Below, piece after piece: positions 13,925-22,544 of a DNA stretch of 32,117 bases (position 1 is the stretch's first letter; each line of letters starts with the position of its first letter). The DNA lies in contig NZ_VDMR01000011.1 in NCBI RefSeq assembly GCF_006346315.1, positions 1 through 32,117 of the forward strand, read 5' to 3'. This stretch comes from Nocardioides litoris. Lineage in GTDB: Bacteria > Actinomycetota > Actinomycetes > Propionibacteriales > Nocardioidaceae. A program made the translations under genes and the position numbers. A model generated the notes under the pieces. The model had not been told where the DNA came from. It saw nothing but the letters and a program-made list of their open reading frames with translations, and made no database searches.

Positions 13925-15028
13925 ATGACGAGCACCGCGCTGTACGCGCCGCAGCCGCGCAAGGGATGGCGCCAGCGCCTCCGCGCCGTGGCCGACGCCG
14001 CCGTGACGCCGCTCGACCTCGACGACGTGCTCGACCACTTCCACCCCCTGCGCGGGGGCACCGAGCTGCGCGGCCGGGTCGTCGAGGTCCGGCCCGAGAC
14101 CGCCGAGTCGGCCACGGTCGTGCTCAAGCCGGGTCGTGACTGGGCGGGCCACGTGCCCGGCCAGTACGTCCGGGTCGGCGTCGACGTCGACGGCGTCCGC
14201 CTGTGGCGCACCTACTCCCTGACCCACGGCCCTCGTCGCGACGGCTGCATCTCGATCACCGTCAAGGCCATCCCCGGTGGCGTCGTCAGCAACCACCTCG
14301 TGCACCGGGTGCGGCCCGGCACGATGGTCCAGCTCGGCCAGGCCGAGGGCGAGTTCGTGCTGCCCGACCCGCTGCCGGCCAAGCTGCTGCTGGTCACCGC
14401 GGGCTCCGGCATCACCCCGGTCATCGGGATGCTGCGCAACCTGCACTCGCGGGCCGAGGCCCCGGACACCGACATCGTGCTCGTGCACGTCAACGCCAGC
14501 GAGAGCAGCGCTATCTTCCGCGACGAGCTCCGTGCGCACGGCGATGCCGGCCGCCTCCGCCTCGTCGAGCGGTACGACGACCGCGACGGCCTCCTCGACG
14601 TGGCCGCCCTCGACGCGCTGGTCCCCGACCTCGACGAGCGCCTGTCCTACGCCTGCGGTCCGGCCGGGCTCCTCGACGCGCTCGAGGCCCACCACGCCGG
14701 GCGCGGGCTGCCGCTGACCACGGAGCGCTTCCGCACCCCGCTGCTCGAGGCCGCCGAGGGCGGCGCCGGGGGCACGCTCACGCTGTCCGACGGCACCACC
14801 GTCGACGCCGCGGGAGACACCCCCCTGCTCGACGTCGCGGAGGGCGCCGGGGCGCTCATGCCGAGCGGCTGCCGCATCGGCGTCTGCTTCGGCTGCGTCC
14901 TGCCGCTGCGCGAGGGGGTCGTCCGCGACCTCCGCAACGGCGAGGTCACCGTGGCCGCTCCCGGCGACGGCGTCGCCATCCAGACCTGCATCAACGCGGC
15001 CGCCGGGCCGTGCACGATCGACAACTGA
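13925..15028 (+). CDS. Ferredoxin reductase with 2Fe-2S domain, desaturase partner
   Basis: 367 aa, same size and layout as Rv3230c, the electron donor of DesA3. FAD-binding barrel with RTYSLT (95-100); NAD(P)H domain with GSGITP (160-165) and CGPAG; C-terminal plant-type 2Fe-2S ferredoxin domain with C316-x4-C321-x2-C324 and C355. It carries electrons from NAD(P)H through FAD and the iron-sulfur cluster to the diiron desaturase encoded 10 bp downstream. Cytoplasmic or membrane-associated. ATG at 13925 is placed by CATACT seven bases before it and by homology of the N-terminus. Confidence 0.93.
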   Translation: MTSTALYAPQPRKGWRQRLRAVADAAVTPLDLDDVLDHFHPLRGGTELRGRVVEVRPETAESATVVLKPGRDWAGHVPGQYVRVGVDVDGVRLWRTYSLTHGPRRDGCISITVKAIPGGVVSNHLVHRVRPGTMVQLGQAEGEFVLPDPLPAKLLLVTAGSGITPVIGMLRNLHSRAEAPDTDIVLVHVNASESSAIFRDELRAHGDAGRLRLVERYDDRDGLLDVAALDALVPDLDERLSYACGPAGLLDALEAHHAGRGLPLTTERFRTPLLEAAEGGAGGTLTLSDGTTVDAAGDTPLLDVAEGAGALMPSGCRIGVCFGCVLPLREGVVRDLRNGEVTVAAPGDGVAIQTCINAAAGPCTIDN

Positions 15029-15038
15029 GGAGATCGAC

Positions 15039-16298
15039 ATGACCGTCATCACCAAGCAGCCCGTCAGCCCGATCGCCCACCTCACGCCCGAGGACGTCGA
15101 GCAGATCGGCGTCGAGCTCGACGCCATCCGCCAGGACGTCCTCGACGCCCGGGGCGAGGAGGATGCGGCGTACATCCGCACGGTCGTCGACGTGCAGCGC
15201 AAGCTCGAGCTCGGCTCGCGCGCGGTGCTCCTCGGCTCCGCCCTGCCCCCGCTGTGGGTGCTCGGCACGATCGGCCTGTCGGTGGCCAAGATCCTCGAGA
15301 ACATGGAGATCGGCCACAACGTCATGCACGGCCAGTGGGACTGGATGCGTGACCCCAAGATCCACTCGACCACCTGGGAGTGGGACAACGCCTCGACCGC
15401 CGAGGGCTGGAAGCACTCGCACAACGAGGTCCACCACACCTACACCAACATCGTCGGCAAGGACAACGACCTCGGCTACGGCATCATGCGCGTCGACGAG
15501 GACCAGCGCTGGCACCCCTTCCACCTCGGCCAGCCGCTGTGGAACTTCATCAACGCCTGCTTCTTCGAGTACGGCATCGCCGCCTACGACCTCGAGCTCG
15601 GCAAGAACCTGTCGGTCCCGAAGGAGAAGCGCTCGGAGGAGTTCAAGGCCAACGCCCGCAAGACGCTGGCCAAGATCCGCAAGCAGGCCACCAAGGACTA
15701 CGTCGTCCACCCGGCCCTCGGCCTGCCGTTCGGCGCGGTCCTGCCGATCGTCGCCGCCAACTTCACCGCCAACCTCGTGCGCAACCTCTGGTCGCACTCG
15801 GTCATCATGTGCGGCCACTTCCCCGAGGGCGTCGAGACCTTCGAGCGCAAGTCGATCCCGGCCGACGAGACCCGCGGCCAGTGGTACGTCCGGCAGATGC
15901 TCGGCTCGGCCAACATCTCCGGCTCCAAGGCGATGCACCTGATGACCGGCAACCTCTCGCACCAGATCGAGCACCACCTCTTCCCCGACCTGCCCTCCAG
16001 CCGGTACGCCGAGGTCGCGCCGCGCGTGCAGGCCCTGTTCGAGAAGTACGACCTCCACTACCACTCGGCCCCGCTGCCGCAGCAGGTCGCGAGCGCCTGG
16101 CACAAGGTCGTCCGCCTCTCCCTGCCCAACGGCTGGCTGGCCACCACGACCCCGAAGAACCTGCCCGAGCAGCTCAAGCTGCTCTGGGGCATGTCGACCA
16201 AGGGCCCGAAGGTCCGCCGCGCCGCCCAGGCCCGGCTCGTCCAGCTCGAGAAGCGGCAGAAGGCCGCCCGCGCGGAGAAGGCTGCTGCCTCGGCCTGA
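15039..16298 (+). CDS. desA3: Acyl-CoA/fatty acid desaturase, DesA3-like
   Basis: 419 aa. Membrane diiron desaturase; DesA3 in Mycobacterium makes oleoyl- from stearoyl-CoA. Three histidine boxes: GHNVMH (H93, H97), HSHNEVHH (H126 to H133) and HQIEHH (H308 to H313). Hydrophobic segments flank them (VLLGSALPPLWVLGTIGLSV and around LPFGAVLPIVAANF). Strong family marks include KILENMEIGHNVMHGQWDWM and SGSKAMHLMTGNLSHQIEHH. GAGGAG lies 7 bases before the ATG. It follows the reductase gene by 10 bp, a two-gene operon. The transcript likely ends in the palindrome cluster just downstream. Codon use is like its neighbours. Confidence 0.93.
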   Translation: MTVITKQPVSPIAHLTPEDVEQIGVELDAIRQDVLDARGEEDAAYIRTVVDVQRKLELGSRAVLLGSALPPLWVLGTIGLSVAKILENMEIGHNVMHGQWDWMRDPKIHSTTWEWDNASTAEGWKHSHNEVHHTYTNIVGKDNDLGYGIMRVDEDQRWHPFHLGQPLWNFINACFFEYGIAAYDLELGKNLSVPKEKRSEEFKANARKTLAKIRKQATKDYVVHPALGLPFGAVLPIVAANFTANLVRNLWSHSVIMCGHFPEGVETFERKSIPADETRGQWYVRQMLGSANISGSKAMHLMTGNLSHQIEHHLFPDLPSSRYAEVAPRVQALFEKYDLHYHSAPLPQQVASAWHKVVRLSLPNGWLATTTPKNLPEQLKLLWGMSTKGPKVRRAAQARLVQLEKRQKAARAEKAAASA

Positions 16299-16313
16299 GC
16301 ATCCGTCAGGCGG

Positions 16314-16349
16314 GTGGGAGATTCTCCGGTTAAGTGGAGAATCTCCCAC
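16314..16349. terminator. Palindrome 1: perfect 14-bp stem between convergent genes
   Basis: Arms GTGGGAGATTCTCC (16314-16327) and GGAGAATCTCCCAC (16336-16349), loop GGTTAAGT. First of three structures between the desaturase and pgm genes. No T run directly after it. Confidence 0.75.
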
Positions 16350-16379
16350 TCCTGGTGGGGAGTTCCCGACCAGAAGTGG
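16346..16379. terminator. Palindrome 2: 16-bp imperfect stem
   Basis: Left arm CCACTCCTGGTGGGGA, right arm TCCCGACCAGAAGTGG, 2-nt centre, two mismatched positions. Its left edge shares four bases with palindrome 1, so the two stems compete or stack. Confidence 0.7.
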
Positions 16380-16385
16380 CAGTTT

Positions 16386-16401
16386 CTCCGGTTAACCGGA
16401 G
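16386..16401. terminator. Palindrome 3: perfect CTCCGGTTAACCGGAG with T run
   Basis: A perfect 16-nt palindrome followed by GTTTT on the plus strand. It repeats the TCTCCGGTTAA core that forms the inner part of palindrome 1. Likely termination signal for the plus-strand operon. Confidence 0.65.
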
Positions 16402-16426
16402 GTTTTGCCGCCGCGCCCCGGACCCC

Positions 16427-18085
<1,659 letters not shown>

Positions 18086-18117
18086 GGCGTCACTCAACCA
18101 CCTGCCGACCCGCCGGT

Positions 18118-20484
18118 GTGACCGTGACCACGCCCGCGCGGGCTCGTTGGTCCTGCGTGCGCACCCGCCTCGTCACCTCCCTCCTAGCGCTCCTCGCCCT
18201 CGCCGCCACGCTGGCCGCGGTCCCGGCCGCCCCGCCCGCCCCGGCGTACGCCGACCGGTCGGCCGAGGCCCGCCAGCGGCCGGCGCCCCTGGTGCTGGCG
18301 ACGACGTCCAACCGCCCCGACCTGGTCTCCGGCGGCGACGTCACGGTCACCGTCGGCGTGCCGCGCCGGCTCCAGCGCTCCCTCGTGGTGCGGCTCAACG
18401 GGCGCCGGGTCACCGGTCGCTTCGACCGTCGCCCCGACGGCACGGTCGCGGCCTACCTGACCGGGCTGCGGCTGGGTCGCAACGTCGTCACCGCCCGGGC
18501 CGGTCGGCGGACGGGGCGGCTCGTGGTGACCAACCACCCGCAGGGCGGCCCGGTGTTCTCCGGCCCGCAGACCCGGCACTACCGCTGCCAGGCCGGCGCC
18601 CGCGACCGGCAGTGCAACCAGCGGCCGACCTACCGCTACCTCTACCGCTCGACCAACCCGCTGCGGCCCGGCCTGCAGCCCTACGACCCGGAGCGCCCGC
18701 CGTCCGACGTCGCCACGACGACGACCGACCGTGGGGTGCGGGTGCCGTTCGTGGTCCGCCGCGAGAGCGGGTACGCCGACCGCGACCGCTACACGATCCT
18801 CACCCTCTGGCAGCCCGGCCGACCGTGGTCGCGCTGGGCGCCGCAGCGGCAGTTCAACCACAAGGTGCTCGTCACCCACGGCGGCGGCTGCGGGGCGTCG
18901 TACACCCCGGACGAGCCGCCGCTCGACGACTACTCGGGCACGATCCCCGCCGGCGTGCCGGGCGTGACCCCGTCGTACGTCGCGGCGCTGGGGCGCGGGT
19001 TCACCGTGGTCTCGACGGCGCTGGCCAACACCGGCCACAACTGCGACGTCGCGCTCAACGCCGAGTCGGTGATGATGGCCAAGGAGCGGGTCGTCGAGCA
19101 GTACGGCTCGATCCGCTACACCATCGGCACCGGCTGCTCGGGCGGCTCGATCGCCCAGCACACGGTGGCCAACGCCTACCCCGGCATCTACCAGGGCCTG
19201 GTCACCACCTGCTCCTACCCCGACACGTTCACCGCCGGCGCGCAGTTCGCCGACTACCACCTGCTGCGGCTCTACCTCGAGGACCCCTCGCGCTGGGCGC
19301 CGGGCGTGCTGTGGTCGCCGACGCAGTGGGCGGCGGTCGAGGGGCACCTCTCGCACGTCAACGCCGTCGTCGCCGACGAGGGCCTCTACAAGGCGGCGCT
19401 GGACCCCGAGCACGACTGCCCCGGCACCCTCGCGCCGCGCCCGGGCGACCCCCGCACCCGGTACGACGACCGCACCAACCCCGGCGGCGTGCGGTGCTCG
19501 GTCCTCGACCTGCTGGCCAACCGGCTCGGCACGCGGCCGCGGTCGGCGTGGGGCGCGGAGGAGGAGCGGGTCGGTCGCGGGTTCGGCGGCATCCCGTTCG
19601 CCAACACCGGCGTCGTCTACGGCCTCGGCGCGCTGCGCAGCGGTCAGATCACGCCCGCCCAGCTGGTGGACCTCAACGTCAAGATCGGCGGCCTCGACGT
19701 CGACTCCCGGCCGGTCCCGCAGCGCATCGCCGGCGACCCCGCGTCGGTCGCCAACGCCTACCGCACCGGCCTGGTCAACGAGGCGACCAACCTGTCCGGG
19801 GTCGCGATGATCAACCACGGCGGGCCCGACCCGGGCATCGCCCACGACTACGCCCACGCCTTCTGGACCGAGGACCGCCTCCAGCGCGCGCAGGGCCACA
19901 CCGACAACCGCGTCATGTGGTTCGGCGCCGTGCCGCTCATCGGCGACGTCCGCTGGGCCACCGACGCGTTCCTCCAGATGGATCGGTGGCTGGCCGCGGT
20001 CGAGCGCGACCGGAGCTCGCGGCCGCTGGCCGCGAAGATCACCCGCGCCCGGCTGGCCGTCGGCGTCACCGACCGCTGCTCCCACGTCCCCGGCCTGCTC
20101 CAGCTGCCCGGCGCCCGGCCGGGCGACGTGCGCTGCGTGGTGCCCGAGTCGCTGCAGACCCGGCTGTCCACCCCGCGCGAGGTCGCCGGCGGCACCCGCC
20201 TCAACGACGTGCTCTCGTGCCGGCTCACGCCGCTGACCCGCTCGATGGTCGACGTCGGCCTGCTGCCGATGTCCGACGCCGAGTACGCCGCGCTCCAGCG
20301 CGTCTTCCCGCGCGGCGTGTGCGACAACGCCCGGTTCGGCCTGGGCCAGCAGCCCGCGCAGACCTGGCTCGGCTACGGCACCGCGACGAACGTCGTCCCC
20401 GGCGGCCGCAACCTGCCCCGCGTCACCTCGCGCCAGGGCGACAGCCTCCTGGCCCCGTCGTTCCGGTCGCTCCTGCGTCAGTGA
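18118..20484 (+). CDS. Secreted DUF6351-type protein, alpha/beta-hydrolase-like
   Basis: 788 aa. Signal peptide about 15-45 (LVTSLLALLALAATLAAVPA, cleavage likely after AYA). The next region is an Ig-like beta segment (DLVSGGDVTVTVGVPRRLQ). The large core has a nucleophile-elbow-like GTGCSGGSIAQH (S341) and an oxyanion-type HGGGCG, suggesting a secreted alpha/beta hydrolase. Many cysteines (YRCQ, RQCN, GGCG, HNCD, TGCS, HDCP and others) point to disulfides outside the cell. The layout agrees with proteins annotated DUF6351; substrate unknown. The start is uncertain: GTG 18118, 18124 and 18157 are all possible and none has a clear ribosome site or -10. The last leaves the shortest basic n-region. 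Confidence 0.8.
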   Translation: MTVTTPARARWSCVRTRLVTSLLALLALAATLAAVPAAPPAPAYADRSAEARQRPAPLVLATTSNRPDLVSGGDVTVTVGVPRRLQRSLVVRLNGRRVTGRFDRRPDGTVAAYLTGLRLGRNVVTARAGRRTGRLVVTNHPQGGPVFSGPQTRHYRCQAGARDRQCNQRPTYRYLYRSTNPLRPGLQPYDPERPPSDVATTTTDRGVRVPFVVRRESGYADRDRYTILTLWQPGRPWSRWAPQRQFNHKVLVTHGGGCGASYTPDEPPLDDYSGTIPAGVPGVTPSYVAALGRGFTVVSTALANTGHNCDVALNAESVMMAKERVVEQYGSIRYTIGTGCSGGSIAQHTVANAYPGIYQGLVTTCSYPDTFTAGAQFADYHLLRLYLEDPSRWAPGVLWSPTQWAAVEGHLSHVNAVVADEGLYKAALDPEHDCPGTLAPRPGDPRTRYDDRTNPGGVRCSVLDLLANRLGTRPRSAWGAEEERVGRGFGGIPFANTGVVYGLGALRSGQITPAQLVDLNVKIGGLDVDSRPVPQRIAGDPASVANAYRTGLVNEATNLSGVAMINHGGPDPGIAHDYAHAFWTEDRLQRAQGHTDNRVMWFGAVPLIGDVRWATDAFLQMDRWLAAVERDRSSRPLAAKITRARLAVGVTDRCSHVPGLLQLPGARPGDVRCVVPESLQTRLSTPREVAGGTRLNDVLSCRLTPLTRSMVDVGLLPMSDAEYAALQRVFPRGVCDNARFGLGQQPAQTWLGYGTATNVVPGGRNLPRVTSRQGDSLLAPSFRSLLRQ

Positions 20485-20486
20485 CG

Positions 20487-20511
20487 ACGCTGACCCGTCG
20501 TGGATGACGGG
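20487..20511 (+). terminator. Hairpin after the DUF6351 gene, shared repeat with 29027
   Basis: CCCGTC (20494-20499) and GACGGG (20506-20511) with a 6-nt loop. The sequence ACGCTGACCCGTCGTGGATG is nearly the same as at 29027, so this is a dispersed terminator-like repeat. The right arm is shorter here. Confidence 0.55.
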
Positions 20512-20575
20512 CCGGCGCCGGGCGGTCGAGCGGCACGAGACACCCCGAGAGCGCGAGGCCAGGGGGCGACCGTTC

Positions 20576-21358
20576 TCAGCGGGTGCTGTCCAGGATCAAG
20601 CGCGTTGCCTCACCCGGTGCGTCCCACTGCGGGAAGTGACCGCACCGCTCGAACCAGTGCAGCACCGCGTCGGGGAACAGCTCCGTGGCGCGGGCGGCTT
20701 GTCGCGGCAAGGTCACCAAGTCACGTCGACCCCATCCGATCGTGACCCGGCCCGGCACTGTGCCCGCCGCGGCGCCCTCCTGCTTGGGGCCCTTGACCAG
20801 AGCGTCCAGCGCGTCGCGCGTGGAGGGGGAGTCCGCCAGTCCGAGCACGTCTGGCAACACGGTCTCGCGAGAGAGTGCCCACGGCCGGACCGACAGCTGC
20901 GCCAGCAGGAGGGTCCTGCCCACGGGGTTGCCGAGCAGCGTCGGGAGCCTGCTGCGCAGCGCGCGGACCAGGGCGATCGAGGGCCGCAGGGTTGCCCCGA
21001 AGACGGCCTGTTCACGGTCGCTCCAGAAACCGCCTGGGTCCAGGGCCACGGTGTCGCCGCCGACTCCGCGCCGGGCGAGCTCGAGCACGATGCGGGCACC
21101 CATCGACTGGCCCACGGTGGAGACCCCGTCCAGTCCCTGCTCGCGGATGAAGTCCGCAACGGAGTCGGTGAGGGTCGCGATCGAGACCTCGCCGGTCAGC
21201 GCCGGTGAGACACCGAAGCCGGGAAGGTCGATGGCGATGACCTCTCGATGCTCGGCCAAGTCCTCGATGATGGGAGCCCAGGACCGCGATCCTGCGCCCA
21301 GACCGTGCACCATCAGCAGGGGACTGCCGCTTCCGCTCCGAACCTGGTGCAACGTCAT
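20576..21358 (-). CDS. Alpha/beta hydrolase
   Basis: 260 aa, a single alpha/beta-hydrolase fold without signal peptide. HGLGAGSRSW gives the oxyanion hole, GQSMGA the nucleophile elbow, GRRDLVT the acid and CGHFPQWD the catalytic histidine. A helical cap lies between elbow and acid. The substrate is not readable. ATG at 21358 has TAGCGT (21366-21371) ending seven bases before it and no ribosome site, so the mRNA is likely leaderless. It is separated from the next minus-strand gene by a palindromic repeat, so it is probably transcribed alone. Confidence 0.88.
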   Translation of the reverse strand: MTLHQVRSGSGSPLLMVHGLGAGSRSWAPIIEDLAEHREVIAIDLPGFGVSPALTGEVSIATLTDSVADFIREQGLDGVSTVGQSMGARIVLELARRGVGGDTVALDPGGFWSDREQAVFGATLRPSIALVRALRSRLPTLLGNPVGRTLLLAQLSVRPWALSRETVLPDVLGLADSPSTRDALDALVKGPKQEGAAAGTVPGRVTIGWGRRDLVTLPRQAARATELFPDAVLHWFERCGHFPQWDAPGEATRLILDSTR

Positions 21359-21407
21359 GCCAGTGACGCTACTCGGGGGCAGTGACAGGGCACCCGGACC
21401 GGGCCCA

Positions 21408-21448
21408 CGGTGGTCGAGGAAGTCGCGCTAGCGGCTGTCTCGAGACCG
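21408..21448. repeat. Dispersed palindrome copy, 3' of the monooxygenase gene
   Basis: Outer arms GGTGGTCGAGGAAG and TGTCTCGAGACC as in the left-edge copies. Inner stem AGTCGC/GCGGCT with loop GCTA, a stem sequence found nowhere else in the window. It lies 14 nt after the stop at 21463. Confidence 0.8.
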
Positions 21449-21462
21449 CTCGACCCGAACGG

Positions 21463-22485
21463 TCAGCGCCAGCCGAGCGCGGGCGCGACGTGCTCGACGA
21501 GCGACTCCAGCAGGTGCGCGTTGTAGTCGACGCCGAGCTGGTTGGGCACGGTCAGCAGCAGGGTGTCGGCGGCGGCGATGGCCTCGTCCTCGGCCAGGTC
21601 GCGTACCAGCTGGTCGGGCTCGCCGGCGTACGTCTTGCCGAAGCGGGCGGTGCCGCCGTCGAGGTGGCCGACCTGGTCCTGGCTGCGCGACTCGCCGCCG
21701 AAGTAGGCGCGGTCGAGGTCGCTGGTGATCGGGAAGATGCTCCGGCTGACCGAGACCCGCGGCTCGAAGGCGTGGCCGGCGGCCGTCCAGGCGGCACGGA
21801 ACTTCGCGATCTGCTCGGCCTGCAGCTGGTGGAAGGGGATGCCCTTCTCCTCCAGCAGCAGGGTGGAGCTCATCAGGTTCATGCCCTGCTCGGCCGCCCA
21901 CTCGGCGGTGCCGCCGGTGGCGGCGCCCCACCAGATGCGCTCGCGCAGGCCGGGGGCGTGCGGCTCGAGGCGCAGCAGGCCGGGCGGGTTGGGGAACATC
22001 GGCCGCGGGTTGGGCTCGGCGAACCCCTCGCCGCGCAGCACCTCGAGCAGCACGCGGGTGTGCTCGCGCGCCATGTCGGCGTGGTCCTGGCCCTCGGCGG
22101 GCTGGTAGCCGAAGTAGCGGTAGCCGTCGACGACCTGCTCCGGTGAGCCGCGGCTGATGCCGAGCTGCAGCCGGCCGGCCGAGATCAGGTCGGCGGCGCC
22201 GGCGGTCTCGGCCATGTAGAGCGGGTTCTCGTAGCGCATGTCGATCACGCCGGTGCCGATCTCGATGCGGCTCGTGCGCGCCGCGACCGCCGAGAGCAGC
22301 GGGAACGGCGAGGCGAGCTGCCGCGCGAAGTGGTGGACCCGGTAGTAGGCCCCGTCGACGCCGAGCTCCTCCGCGGCGACGGCGAGGTCGATCGACTGGA
22401 GCAGCGCGTCGGACGCCGTGCGCACCTGCGACTGCGGCGACGGCGTCCAGTGCCCGAAGTTCAAGAAGCCGATCTTCTTCGTCAT
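21463..22485 (-). CDS. LLM-class (luciferase-like) flavin-dependent monooxygenase
   Basis: 340 aa, full bacterial-luciferase-like TIM barrel using reduced FMN or F420. Marks: KKIGFLNFGHW at the N-terminus, AEELGVDGAYYRVHHFARQL, IEIGTGVIDMRYENPLYMAE, RLQLGISRGSPEQVV, and the WWGAATGGTAEWAA segment. The substrate is unknown; neighbours give no clear pathway. ATG at 22485 is preceded by GGGTGGGG, a purine-rich ribosome site. The gene ends just before a palindromic repeat, so it is probably a single transcription unit or is read from the asparagine synthase gene upstream (59 bp gap). Confidence 0.9.
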   Translation of the reverse strand: MTKKIGFLNFGHWTPSPQSQVRTASDALLQSIDLAVAAEELGVDGAYYRVHHFARQLASPFPLLSAVAARTSRIEIGTGVIDMRYENPLYMAETAGAADLISAGRLQLGISRGSPEQVVDGYRYFGYQPAEGQDHADMAREHTRVLLEVLRGEGFAEPNPRPMFPNPPGLLRLEPHAPGLRERIWWGAATGGTAEWAAEQGMNLMSSTLLLEEKGIPFHQLQAEQIAKFRAAWTAAGHAFEPRVSVSRSIFPITSDLDRAYFGGESRSQDQVGHLDGGTARFGKTYAGEPDQLVRDLAEDEAIAAADTLLLTVPNQLGVDYNAHLLESLVEHVAPALGWR

Positions 22486-22544
22486 GCCCCACCCAACGTG
22501 GTTGAAGCGTCAATGATTCCCGGCGGCCCGTCCGGCCCGGGCGG

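Noticed and set aside
18090..18443. Minus-strand small gene between pgm and the DUF6351 gene
   Set aside because: It lies over the signal peptide region of the DUF6351 gene, with shadow composition.
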